From contig JAKOZT010000134.1 in assembly GCA_029779845.1 (NCBI GenBank), positions 40,448-104,447 of the forward strand: DNA of 64,000 nucleotides, written 5' to 3'. Positions within the stretch are counted from its first letter, which is position 1, and every line of letters begins with the position of its first letter. Source of the stretch: Pseudomonadota bacterium. Its GTDB lineage: Bacteria > Pseudomonadota > Gammaproteobacteria > Burkholderiales > Burkholderiaceae_C. This document shows, piece by piece, positions 26,810 through 35,153 of this stretch. A program made the translations under genes and the position numbers. The notes below the pieces were generated by a model. That model had not been told where the DNA came from, made no database searches, and saw nothing but the letters and a program-made list of their open reading frames with translations.

Positions 26810-27378
26810 CGCGGCCGATCACCCGCAGGCGCCTCGCCCGCGGCGCGCAAGTGGCCCAGCGGCAGCGCGCCGCCCGACTTCACCTCGCCGAGCGAGAAGC
26901 TGGTGTGCACGTCCTTCACGTGCGGCAGGCTCATCAGCGCGTCGAGCGCGAAGCGCGAGAAGGCGTCGAGGTCGGTGGCCATCACCTGCAGCTCGAAGGT
27001 GCCCGAGCCCGAGATGTAGTGGCAGGAGATCACCTCCGGCTGGCGGCGGATCGCCTCCTCCAGCACGCGCGTGGCCTCGGCGGTGTTGCGGTCGGCGTCG
27101 ATGCGCACGAAGGCCAGCACGCCCAGGCCGATCTTGCGCCGGTCGATCTCGGCGCGGTAGCCGGTGATGAAACCCTGCTCCTCCAGCCAGCGCATGCGCC
27201 GCCAGGTCGGCGCGGCCGACAGCCCGATGCGCGAGGCCAGCTCGGCGTTGGACAGGCGCGCATCCTGCTGCAACTCGCGCAGGATGGCGATGTCGTAGCG
27301 ATCGAGGCTCGCGCCGTGCGCATCGGCGGCTTCGCCGGTTGCGGAGGTCGGAGCTGGGGTTTTCCCTTGAATGGGCAT
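26806..27378 (-). CDS. Lrp/AsnC-family transcriptional regulator
   Basis: The 190-residue protein has an N-terminal helix-turn-helix (DIAILRELQQDARLSNAELASRIGLS, then RRMRWLEEQGFITGYRAEID) and a C-terminal amino-acid-binding domain with LAFVRIDADRNTAEATRVLE and PEVISCHYISGSGTFELQVMA. Such proteins sense amino acids as octamers. It is divergent from the indolepyruvate oxidoreductase gene, which acts on products of aromatic amino acid transamination, so control of that gene is the simplest guess. The first 20 residues and the last 15 are poorly conserved tails. Confidence 0.9.
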   Translation of the reverse strand: MPIQGKTPAPTSATGEAADAHGASLDRYDIAILRELQQDARLSNAELASRIGLSAAPTWRRMRWLEEQGFITGYRAEIDRRKIGLGVLAFVRIDADRNTAEATRVLEEAIRRQPEVISCHYISGSGTFELQVMATDLDAFSRFALDALMSLPHVKDVHTSFSLGEVKSGGALPLGHLRAAGEAPAGDRPR

Positions 27379-27386
27379 TTCGAGCG

Positions 27387-27423
27387 CGATTTTGCTTGTT
27401 CTTCACTATCAAACGCAAGATCG
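27387..27423. promoter_or_regulatory. Inverted repeat before the indolepyruvate oxidoreductase gene (candidate Lrp-type site)
   Basis: CGATTTTGC at 27387-27395 and GCAAGATCG at 27415-27423 are complementary in 8 of 9 positions with 19 bases between. They lie just beyond the start of the Lrp-type regulator, in the 139-base gap shared with the oxidoreductase. AAGGAG before that gene's ATG is its ribosome binding site. AT-rich spaced repeats suit Lrp-type proteins, but this is only a candidate. Confidence 0.35.
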
Positions 27424-27517
27424 TTTCTCGACCGTGCCTTGATCCGGCAATGAAAGAAAGCACTTCACCGCAGCGAATCCCTACACTCGTCCGAGCCCAC
27501 CCAAGGAGCGACGCCCC

Positions 27518-30500
27518 ATGAACGCACCCCTGCCCGAGGCCGTCCGCAAGGCCATCGAAAGCGCCTCGCTCGACGACAAGTACAGCCTGGACCACGGCCG
27601 CGCCTTCATGAGCGGCGTGCAGGCGCTGGTGCGGCTGCCGATGCTGCAGCGCCAGCGCGACCTCGCAGCCGGGCTGAACACCGGCGGCTTCGTCAGCGGC
27701 TACCGCGGCAGCCCGCTCGGCGGCTACGACCAGGCGCTGATGGCGGCGAAGAAGCACCTGGAAGCCAACCACATCGTCTTCCAGCCCGGCGTCAACGAGG
27801 AACTCGGCGCGACGGCCGTGTGGGGCACGCAGCAGCTCGACCTCTATCCGCAGGCGAAGAAGTACGACGGCGTGTTCGGCATCTGGTACGGCAAGGGCCC
27901 GGGCGTGGACCGCTGCTCCGACGTCTTCAAGCACGCCAACATGGCGGGCACCGCGAAGCATGGCGGCGTGATCGCGATCGCCGGCGACGACCACGTCGCC
28001 AAGAGCAGCACCGCCGCGCACCAGAGCGACCACATCTTCAAGGCCTGCGGGCTGCCGGTGTTCTTCCCGTCGAGCGTGCAGGACATCCTCGACATGGGCC
28101 TGCACGCCTTCGCGATGAGCCGCTATGCCGGCGTGTGGACCGGCATGAAGACGATCCAGGAGGTGGTGGAGTCGAGCGCCTCGGTGAGCGTCGACCCGGG
28201 GCGCGTGAAGATCGCGCTGCCCGAGGACTTCACGATGCCGCCCGGCGGCGTGCACATCCGCTGGCCGGATGCGGCGCTGGCGCAGGAGGCGCGCCTGTTC
28301 GACCACAAGTGGTACGCGGCGCTGGCCTACGTGCGCGCGAACCGGCTCAACCACAACGTGATCGAAGGCCCGAACGACCGCTTCGGCATCATCGCCAGCG
28401 GCAAGGCCTACAACGACACGCGCCAGGCGCTGGCGGATCTGGGCCTGAGCGACGAGCGCTGCCGCGCGCTGGGCATCCGGCTGCACAAGGTCAACGTGGT
28501 GTGGCCGCTGGAGGCGACCATCACGCGCGAGTTCGCGCAGGGGCTGCAGGAGATCCTGGTCGTCGAGGAGAAGCGCCAGGTCATCGAATACCAGATCAAG
28601 GAAGAGCTGTACAACTGGCGCGCCGACGTGCGGCCCAACGTGCTGGGCAAGTTCGACGAACCCGAGGGCGACCTCTCCGGCGGCGAATGGTCGATGCCGA
28701 ACCCGGGCGGCAACTGGCTGCTGCGCGCCAAGGCCGACCTGACGCCGGCGATCATCGCCAAGGCGATCGCGCGGCGGCTGAAGAAGCTCGGCTTCGCGCC
28801 CGAAGGCAGCGAGACGGCGGCGCGCATGGACGCGCGGCTCGACGTGATCGCCGCGCGCGAACGCGCGATGGCGACGATGAAGTCGGACACCGGCGACCGC
28901 GCGCCCTGGTTCTGCAGCGGCTGCCCGCACAACACCAGCACGCGCGTGCCGGAAGGCTCGCGCGCGATGGCCGGCATCGGCTGCCACTTCATGTCGGTGT
29001 GGATGGACCGCAGCACCAGCACCTTCAGCCAGATGGGCGGCGAAGGCGTGGCCTGGGTCGGGCAGGCGCCGTTCACGAAAGACGCGCACGTCTTCGCCAA
29101 CCTCGGCGACGGCACCTACTTCCACAGCGGCCTGCTGGCGATCCGCCAGGCGATCGCGGCGGGCGTGAACATCACCTACAAGATCCTCTACAACGACGCG
29201 GTCGCGATGACCGGCGGGCAGCAGGTGGGCGAGCGCCCCGAGGGCCACTCGGTGATGCAGATCCAGAAGAGCCTGACCGCCGAGGGCGTGAAGAAGATCG
29301 TCATCGTCAGCGACGAACCCGAGAAGTACGACGGAGCCGCGCTGGAGCCCGGCATCACCGTGCACCACCGCGACGAGCTGGACGCGATCCAGCGCCGGTT
29401 CCGCGAGATCCCCGGCACCACCGCGATCATCTACGACCAGACCTGCGCCACCGAGAAGCGCCGCCGCCGCAAGCGCGGCAAGCTGGCCACGCCGGCGAAG
29501 ACGGTGGTGATCAACGAGCTGGTGTGCGAAGGCTGCGGCGACTGCTCGGTGCAATCGAACTGCCTGTCCGTCGAGCCGGTCGAGACCGAGTTCGGCCGCA
29601 AGCGCCGCATCAACCAGAACACCTGCAACAAGGACTTCTCCTGCCTGAAGGGCTTCTGCCCGAGCTTCGTCACCGTCGAAGGCGGCGCACTGAAGAAGGC
29701 GAAGAAGGAAATCCGCGGCGACCTGTCGTCGCTGCCGCCGCTGCCCGAGCCGTCGCTGCCGGTGACCGAGCAGCCCTGGGGCATCGTGGTCGGCGGCGTC
29801 GGCGGCACCGGCGTGATCACCATCGGCCAGCTGCTCGGCGTGGCCGCGCACCTGGAAGGCCGCGGCGTCGTCACGCAGGACGCCGGGGGTCTGGCGCAAA
29901 AGGGCGGCGCGACCTGGAGCCACATCCAGATCGCCAACCGGCCGGAGGCGATCCACACCACCAAGGTCGACACCGCCAAGGCGGACCTCGTGATCGCCTG
30001 CGACGCGATCGTCGGCGCCAACAAGTACACGATGAGCGTGATGCGCGAAGGCCGCACCTTCGTCGCGCTGAACACGCACGGCACGCCGACCGCCGCCTTC
30101 GTGCGCAACCCCGACTGGCAGTTCCCGGGCGGCAGCTGCGAGGCCGCGCTCGCCGCGGCGGTGGGCGCCGGCATGGTCGGAGGCTTCGACGCCGAGCAGG
30201 CCGCGGTGCAGCTGGTGGGCGACTCGATCTACACCAACCCGCTGCTGCTCGGTTATGCGTGGCAGAAGGGCCGCGTGCCGCTGAGCCACGCCGCGCTGAT
30301 GCGCGCCTTCGAACTGAACGGCGTGCAGGTGGAGAACAACCAGGCCGCCTTCGAATGGGGCCGGCGCTGCGCGCACGACCTCGCGGCGGTGCGCTCGCTG
30401 TTCGCGGCGGCGGCGGTGATCGAGTTCGTCAGGAAGCCCTCGCTCGACGAAGTGATCGGCAAGCGCGTCGAGTTCCTCACCGCGTACCAGAACGCGGCCT

Positions 30501-31084
30501 ACGCGGCGCAGTACCAGGCTTTCGTCGACAAGGTGCGGCAGGCCGAATCGGGTCTCGGCAGCACCAAGCTCGGCGAAGCGGTGGCGCGCTACCTCTTCAA
30601 GCTGATGGCCTACAAGGACGAGTACGAGGTCGCGCGGCTGCACACCGATGCCGCCTTCACGAAGAAACTCGCCGACATGTTCGAGGGCGACGTGAAGCTG
30701 GTGCACCACCTCGCGCCGCCGCTGCTGGCGAAGACGAACGCCCAGGGCGAGCCGGTCAAGCAGGCTTACGGGCCGTGGATGCGCTCGGCCTTCGGCGTGC
30801 TGGCGAAGCTGAAGGGCCTGCGCGGCACCGCGCTCGATCCCTTCGGCCGCAGCGAAGAGCGCAAGACCGAGCGCGCGCTGATCGGCGAATACCGCGAGTG
30901 CATCGAGGAGCTGCTGCGCACGCTGTCGGCAGCCAACCTCGCCCTGGCCGTGGAGATCGCCCGCATCCCGGAAGAGATCCGCGGCTACGGCCACGTCAAG
31001 GCGCGCCACCTCGCGGCGGCGCGCGCCAAGTGGGGCGGGCTGATGGCGCAGTGGCGCGGTGACCCGGCCCAGCGCGCCGCCTGA
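27518..31084 (+). CDS. Indolepyruvate ferredoxin oxidoreductase, fused alpha and beta/gamma form
   Basis: The 1188-residue protein oxidatively decarboxylates indolepyruvate and other aryl pyruvates to acyl-CoA, reducing ferredoxin. Order: pyrimidine domain (VSGYRGSPLGGYDQALMAAK), thiamine diphosphate domain (IGCHFMSVWMDRSTSTFSQM, NLGDGTYFHSGLLAIRQ, YNDAVAMTGGQ), an iron-sulfur segment (CEGCGDCSVQSNCLSVEP, NTCNKDFSCLKGFCPSF), then the gamma domain (VVGGVGGTGVITIGQLLGVA, QDAGGLAQKGGATWSH) and a long C-terminal helical part. The first half lacks a separate ferredoxin domain, as in other proteobacterial fusions. AAGGAG lies before the ATG. The divergent Lrp-type gene probably controls it. Confidence 0.94.
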   Translation: MNAPLPEAVRKAIESASLDDKYSLDHGRAFMSGVQALVRLPMLQRQRDLAAGLNTGGFVSGYRGSPLGGYDQALMAAKKHLEANHIVFQPGVNEELGATAVWGTQQLDLYPQAKKYDGVFGIWYGKGPGVDRCSDVFKHANMAGTAKHGGVIAIAGDDHVAKSSTAAHQSDHIFKACGLPVFFPSSVQDILDMGLHAFAMSRYAGVWTGMKTIQEVVESSASVSVDPGRVKIALPEDFTMPPGGVHIRWPDAALAQEARLFDHKWYAALAYVRANRLNHNVIEGPNDRFGIIASGKAYNDTRQALADLGLSDERCRALGIRLHKVNVVWPLEATITREFAQGLQEILVVEEKRQVIEYQIKEELYNWRADVRPNVLGKFDEPEGDLSGGEWSMPNPGGNWLLRAKADLTPAIIAKAIARRLKKLGFAPEGSETAARMDARLDVIAARERAMATMKSDTGDRAPWFCSGCPHNTSTRVPEGSRAMAGIGCHFMSVWMDRSTSTFSQMGGEGVAWVGQAPFTKDAHVFANLGDGTYFHSGLLAIRQAIAAGVNITYKILYNDAVAMTGGQQVGERPEGHSVMQIQKSLTAEGVKKIVIVSDEPEKYDGAALEPGITVHHRDELDAIQRRFREIPGTTAIIYDQTCATEKRRRRKRGKLATPAKTVVINELVCEGCGDCSVQSNCLSVEPVETEFGRKRRINQNTCNKDFSCLKGFCPSFVTVEGGALKKAKKEIRGDLSSLPPLPEPSLPVTEQPWGIVVGGVGGTGVITIGQLLGVAAHLEGRGVVTQDAGGLAQKGGATWSHIQIANRPEAIHTTKVDTAKADLVIACDAIVGANKYTMSVMREGRTFVALNTHGTPTAAFVRNPDWQFPGGSCEAALAAAVGAGMVGGFDAEQAAVQLVGDSIYTNPLLLGYAWQKGRVPLSHAALMRAFELNGVQVENNQAAFEWGRRCAHDLAAVRSLFAAAAVIEFVRKPSLDEVIGKRVEFLTAYQNAAYAAQYQAFVDKVRQAESGLGSTKLGEAVARYLFKLMAYKDEYEVARLHTDAAFTKKLADMFEGDVKLVHHLAPPLLAKTNAQGEPVKQAYGPWMRSAFGVLAKLKGLRGTALDPFGRSEERKTERALIGEYRECIEELLRTLSAANLALAVEIARIPEEIRGYGHVKARHLAAARAKWGGLMAQWRGDPAQRAA

Positions 31085-31123
31085 ACCCGGCCGCTCCTGG
31101 CCCTGAACGCCGCTGAGCGACGA

Positions 31124-32554
31124 ATGGCGGCGATGACCTTTTCGATCCTGCACGTGCTGGTGGTCGCGCTCCTGGGCGTGCGCATCCTGCTGCGCCCGCA
31201 CCGGCAGCCCGAATCGCGTGCCGCGTGGCTGATGGTGGTGATCGCCGCGCCCTTCGTCGGCGCCGTGCTGTACGCGCTGCTCGGCGAAACGGGCATCGGG
31301 CGCGAGCGCACGCGGCGCCTGCGCGAAGTGGCGCAGGCGCTTCCCCCACCGTGCGTCGGCGCGGCGGCGCACCTGCCCGACGCCGGCGAAGGCCGCGCCG
31401 CGCCGCTGTTCGCCGTGGGGTACGCGATCAGCGGCTATCCGGCCGTGAGCGGCAACAGCGCCGCGCTGATGGCCGATTCGGATGCGACCATCGCTTCGAT
31501 CGTCGCGGACATCGAGGCCGCCGCGCACAGCGCCCACCTGCTCTTCTACATCTGGCTGGACGACGGCAACGGCACGCGCGTGGCCGAGGCGCTGATGCGC
31601 GCGGCGCGCCGCGGCGTCGCCTGCCGCGCGATGGTCGACGACATCGGCTCGCGCGCGCTGGTGCGCGGCGCGCTGTGGAGCCGCATGCGCGAGGCCGGCG
31701 TCATGCTGCGCACCGCCCTGCCGGTGGGCAACCCGCTGGTGGAGATGGTGCGCGGGCGCATCGACCTGCGCGACCACCGCAAGATCGTGGTGATCGACAA
31801 CCGCATCACCTATTGCGGCAGCCAGAACTGCGCCGATGCGGCCTTCCTGCCCAAGAAGAAGTACGCGCCGTGGGTCGATGCGGTGATGCGTTTCGAAGGC
31901 CCCATCGTCCAGGAGAACCAGCACCTGTTTGCGCTGAACTGGACAGGCAACGGCGGCGACGACATCACCGGCCTGCTCGTCGCCTCGCCCGACGCGCCGA
32001 AGCCCGGCTTCAGCGCGCAGGTCATCGCCAGCGGGCCGACCTACAGCCCCTCGGCGGTGCCCGAGCTGTTCGCCACGCTGATCTACGCCGCGCGCCGCGA
32101 ACTGATCATCACCACGCCGTACTTCGTGCCGGTGCCCGAGCTGCTGTCCGCGCTGTGCGCGGCGGGCCACCGCGGCGTGGCCACGACGATCATCTTCCCG
32201 GCGCGCAACGACGACGCGGTGGTCGGCGCGATCTGCCGCAGCCACTATGCGGCGCTGCTCGACGCCCGGGTGCGGGTCTTCGAGTTCCAGCCCGGCCTGC
32301 TGCACACGAAATCGCTCACGCTGGACGGCGAGGTCACGCTGATCGGCTCGGCCAACCTGGACCGGCGCAGCTTCGAGTTGAACTACGAGAACAACATCCT
32401 GTTGCACGACGCCGCCTGCACGCAGCAGATGCGGGCGCGCCAGATGGCCTACCGGCAACAAAGCCGCGAGGTGACGCGCGCCGAGGTCGACGCCTGGCCC
32501 CTGCGCCGCCGGCTGCTCGACAACGCGCTGAGCCTGTTCGGGCCGATCCTCTGA
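31124..32554 (+). CDS. cls: Cardiolipin synthase (phospholipase D family)
   Basis: The 476-residue protein has two N-terminal membrane helices (SILHVLVVALLGVRILL, AAWLMVVIAAPFVGAVLYALL) and two HKD active-site motifs, DHRKIVVIDNRITYCGSQN and HTKSLTLDGEVTLIGSANLD. It joins two phosphatidylglycerols to cardiolipin and glycerol in the inner membrane. The glycine-asparagine residues after each HKD are intact. It follows the oxidoreductase by 39 bases on the same strand but no functional link is evident. The antisense strand carries an 1880-residue open frame that is an artefact of codon use. Confidence 0.93.
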   Translation: MAAMTFSILHVLVVALLGVRILLRPHRQPESRAAWLMVVIAAPFVGAVLYALLGETGIGRERTRRLREVAQALPPPCVGAAAHLPDAGEGRAAPLFAVGYAISGYPAVSGNSAALMADSDATIASIVADIEAAAHSAHLLFYIWLDDGNGTRVAEALMRAARRGVACRAMVDDIGSRALVRGALWSRMREAGVMLRTALPVGNPLVEMVRGRIDLRDHRKIVVIDNRITYCGSQNCADAAFLPKKKYAPWVDAVMRFEGPIVQENQHLFALNWTGNGGDDITGLLVASPDAPKPGFSAQVIASGPTYSPSAVPELFATLIYAARRELIITTPYFVPVPELLSALCAAGHRGVATTIIFPARNDDAVVGAICRSHYAALLDARVRVFEFQPGLLHTKSLTLDGEVTLIGSANLDRRSFELNYENNILLHDAACTQQMRARQMAYRQQSREVTRAEVDAWPLRRRLLDNALSLFGPIL

Positions 32555-32594
32555 ACCGGCCGCCTCTCGGCGCGGACCGTCCTGCCCTAAACAT

Positions 32595-32640
32595 TTGAAC
32601 GGTCACGTCAAGCGACGTGAAACTCCGTTGAATGGTCGCG
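32595..32640. promoter_or_regulatory. Direct repeats and palindrome before the cytochrome b561-YceI genes
   Basis: TTGAACGGTCACG (32595-32607) and TTGAATGGTCGCG (32628-32640) match in 11 of 13 bases with a 33-base period, three turns of helix. Between them TCACGTCAAGCGACGTGA (32603-32620) is a perfect palindrome with 7-base arms. They sit 42-87 bases before the cytochrome b561 start, a usual place for an operator. TAAAGT at 32643-32648 could be a -10 box. The regulator is unknown. Confidence 0.45.
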
Positions 32641-32681
32641 GCTAAAGTGCCGGGCATCGGCTCACGCCCTGCCCGACGACC

Positions 32682-33221
32682 ATGCCCGACACCTCCACCC
32701 GCTACACCCTGCCCGCCATCGCGCTGCACTGGCTGCTCGCGCTGGCGCTGATCGTTTCGTTCTGCGTCGGCGTCTACATGAGCAGCCTGCCGATCTCGCC
32801 GCAGCGCCTGAAGCTCTACAACTGGCACAAGTGGGCCGGCATCTGCATCCTGGCGCTGTCGGCGCTGCGCCTGCTGTGGCGAGCGACGCACCGCCCGCCC
32901 GAAGACGTGCCCATGCCCGCGTGGCAGCGCCGCGCGGCGCACGCCACCCACGTGCTGCTGTACGTGCTGTTCTTCGCCGTGCCGCTGGCCGGCTGGGCCT
33001 ACAGCTCGGCGGCGGGCTTCCCGGTGGTGCTGTTCGGCGTGCTGCCGCTGCCGGATTTTGTTTCACCCGACAAGGAACTCGCCGAGGCGATCAAGCCTCT
33101 TCACGGGATCCTCGCCTTCACGATGGCCGCGCTGGTGCTGGCCCACGTGGGTGCCGCGATCAAGCACCACTTCATCGACCGCGACGGCCTGCTGAATCGC
33201 ATGCGCCCCGGCCGCGCCTGA
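32682..33221 (+). CDS. Cytochrome b561 family membrane protein
   Basis: The 179-residue protein has four membrane helices and the haem-ligand histidines in the expected places: ALHWLLALAL near the N-terminus, YNWHKWAGICILALS, HATHVLLYVLFFAV and LAHVGAAIKHHFIDRDG. It is related to YceJ of E. coli and to CybB. It probably moves electrons from quinol in the inner membrane. It is followed within 23 bases by the first of three YceI genes, the same pairing as yceJ-yceI, so the group likely forms one operon. Confidence 0.93.
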   Translation: MPDTSTRYTLPAIALHWLLALALIVSFCVGVYMSSLPISPQRLKLYNWHKWAGICILALSALRLLWRATHRPPEDVPMPAWQRRAAHATHVLLYVLFFAVPLAGWAYSSAAGFPVVLFGVLPLPDFVSPDKELAEAIKPLHGILAFTMAALVLAHVGAAIKHHFIDRDGLLNRMRPGRA

Positions 33222-33244
33222 ACCGACGAGAAAGAACGACAGCC

Positions 33245-33811
33245 ATGAAAACCTACCTCGCCACCAGCACGCTCGCGCTGGCCGCCGCCTTCAACGCCGC
33301 GCCGGCCTGCGCGCAGCAGCTCGTGAGCGCCGGCAGCGAGATCGCCTTCACCAGCAAGCAGATGGGCGTGCCGGTGGACGGCAAGTTCCGCAAGTTCGAC
33401 GCCAAGGTCGCGTTCGATCCGAAGAAGCCCGAGGCCGCGGCCATCGCCTTCACGGTCGACCTCGCCAGCGTGTCGCTGGGCGCGGCCGAGACGGAGGCCG
33501 AGATCGTCAAGCCCGACTGGTTCGACACCAGGAAGTTTCCGCAGGCCACCTTCCAGAGCACGGCCGTCAAAGCCGCCGGCCCCGGCAAGTACGAAGTGGC
33601 CGGCAAGCTGACGATCAAGGGCACGGCGCAGAACGTGGTCGTGCCGGTGGCGCTGACGCAAGCCGGCGCCAGCACCACCGCGGCCGGCAGCTTCGTGCTC
33701 AAGCGCCTGGCCTTCCGCATCGGCGACGGCGACTGGAAGGACACCTCGATGGTCGCCGACGACGTGCAGGTGCGCTTCAAGCTCACGCTGACGGGCATCA
33801 ACGCCCTGTGA
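33245..33811 (+). CDS. YceI family periplasmic protein, copy 1
   Basis: The 188-residue protein has a Sec signal peptide ending near APACAQQ and the YceI lipocalin-like barrel: GSEIAFTSKQMGVPVDGKF, IAFTVDLASVSLGAAETEAE, PDWFDTRKFPQATFQSTAVK and KLTIKGTAQNVVVP. Family members bind isoprenoid lipids such as ubiquinone-8 derivatives in the periplasm. This copy resembles the FTSKQMGVPVDGKF subfamily and lacks the cysteine pair found in the next two. The track merges it with another frame. It lies 23 bases after the cytochrome b561 gene. Confidence 0.92.
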   Translation: MKTYLATSTLALAAAFNAAPACAQQLVSAGSEIAFTSKQMGVPVDGKFRKFDAKVAFDPKKPEAAAIAFTVDLASVSLGAAETEAEIVKPDWFDTRKFPQATFQSTAVKAAGPGKYEVAGKLTIKGTAQNVVVPVALTQAGASTTAAGSFVLKRLAFRIGDGDWKDTSMVADDVQVRFKLTLTGINAL

Positions 33812-33872
33812 CGCGCACTCTCTGAACATTTCCCCTTCCCCACAACCATCACTCCCAGGAGAGGACTCGCCC

Positions 33873-34442
33873 ATGACCCAGAAGACCCTGCTCGCCACGG
33901 CCCTGCTGGCCGCCGCCGGCTTCGCCCACGCGCAGAGCGCGACCTACCACGTCGAGCCGACGCACACCTTCGTCACCTTCGAGGCGAAGCACTTCGGCAC
34001 CTCGACGCTGCGCGGCCGCTTCGACAGGAAGGACGGCAGCGTGCAGATCGACCGCGCCGCCAAGACCGGCAAGGCCGAGATCACGATCGACATGAACTCG
34101 GTGAGCACCGGCGTCGGCCCGCTCGACGGCCACCTGAAGAGCAAGGACTTCTTCGACACCGCCGCCAACCCGAGCGCGAAGTTCGTCGCCGACAAGTTCG
34201 TCTTCGACGGCGACAAGGTCGCCGAGGTGTCGGGCGCGCTGACGCTGGCGGGCAAGACCAACCCGGTGACGCTCAAGGCCACCAACTTCAACTGCTACCA
34301 GAGCCCGATGCTCAAGCGCGAGGTGTGCGGCGGCGACTTCGAGACCACGCTGGTGCGCAGCCAGTACGGCATCGTCTACGGCCTGCCGGGCATTCCCGAC
34401 AACATCCGCCTGCTGATCCAGATCGAGGCGATCAAGCAGTAA
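33873..34442 (+). CDS. YceI family periplasmic protein, copy 2
   Basis: The 189-residue protein has a signal peptide (LLATALLAAAGFAHAQSA) and the YceI core: YHVEPTHTFVTFEAKHFGTS, MNSVSTGVGPLDGHLKSKDF and GALTLAGKTNPVTLKA. Two cysteines flank a loop, FNCYQSP and EVCGGDFE, and could form a disulfide. AGGAGAGG lies before the ATG. It is closer to copy 3 than to copy 1, so copies 2 and 3 look like a tandem duplication. The ligand is not shown by the sequence. Confidence 0.92.
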   Translation: MTQKTLLATALLAAAGFAHAQSATYHVEPTHTFVTFEAKHFGTSTLRGRFDRKDGSVQIDRAAKTGKAEITIDMNSVSTGVGPLDGHLKSKDFFDTAANPSAKFVADKFVFDGDKVAEVSGALTLAGKTNPVTLKATNFNCYQSPMLKREVCGGDFETTLVRSQYGIVYGLPGIPDNIRLLIQIEAIKQ

Positions 34443-34455
34443 GCGGATTGCCGCG

Positions 34456-35025
34456 ATGAAGCGCACCCTGGCCGCCGCGTTCGGGGCCGGGTGCGCACTG
34501 CTCGCCGGTGCGCAGCCGGTGAGCTACCGGCTCGATCCGGCGCACAGCTTCGTGCATTTCGAGGTGATGCACTTCGGCACCTCGACGCTGCGCGGGCGCT
34601 TCGGCCCGCTCGACGGCATCGTCGAATTCGATCGTTCGGCGCGGCGCGGCGAGGTGTCGGTGATCGTGCCGACGCGCATCGTCAGCACCGGCGTCGCGCC
34701 GCTCGACGGCCGGCTGCGCCAGGCCGACCTGCTCGCCAGCGACGCCTGGCCCGAGGCCTTCTTCGTCGCGCGGCAATTCGTCTTCGCGGGCGATGCGCTG
34801 CGCGAGCTGCGCGGCGAGCTGACGCTGCGCGGCATCAGCCGGCCGCTGGCCTTGCGCGCCGAGCGTTTTTCCTGCGGCGTACACCCGGTCGTCCAGCGCG
34901 ACTGGTGCGGCGGCGACTTCGAAGCCGAGCTGCGCCGCAGCGATTTCGGCATGGACTTCGGCCTGCCGCTGGTGGCCGACCGCGTGCGCCTGCGCGTGCA
35001 GGTGGAGGCGATCGCGCAGCGGTGA
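34456..35025 (+). CDS. YceI family periplasmic protein, copy 3
   Basis: The 189-residue protein lies 13 bases after copy 2. It keeps HFGTSTLRGRF, the family segment STGVAPLDGRLRQADLLAS and both cysteines (FSCGVHP and DWCGGDFE), but is more diverged: acidic and lysine residues are largely replaced by arginine and hydrophobic ones, and the signal peptide (FGAGCALLAGAQPV) is short. It may bind a different ligand or be under weaker constraint. It is the last gene of the cytochrome b561-YceI group; 128 bases with no gene follow. Confidence 0.9.
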   Translation: MKRTLAAAFGAGCALLAGAQPVSYRLDPAHSFVHFEVMHFGTSTLRGRFGPLDGIVEFDRSARRGEVSVIVPTRIVSTGVAPLDGRLRQADLLASDAWPEAFFVARQFVFAGDALRELRGELTLRGISRPLALRAERFSCGVHPVVQRDWCGGDFEAELRRSDFGMDFGLPLVADRVRLRVQVEAIAQR

Positions 35026-35153
35026 TACGCGCAACGCTGTTCATCTTCTGAACAAGCGTTCGAAGGGTTTTACCCACTTGATGCGACAGAGGTCGGACGA
35101 GAGAGTCAGGGCTCGTTCTTCCCGCGACCGCATTCACAACGGAGACCCCCTCG

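Noticed and set aside
26819-32461. 1880-residue minus-strand open frame across the oxidoreductase and synthase genes
   Set aside because: It is antisense to two genes with clear motifs. Very high GC with G/C in third positions leaves the opposite frame free of stops. Only its last part is the Lrp-type gene in another frame.
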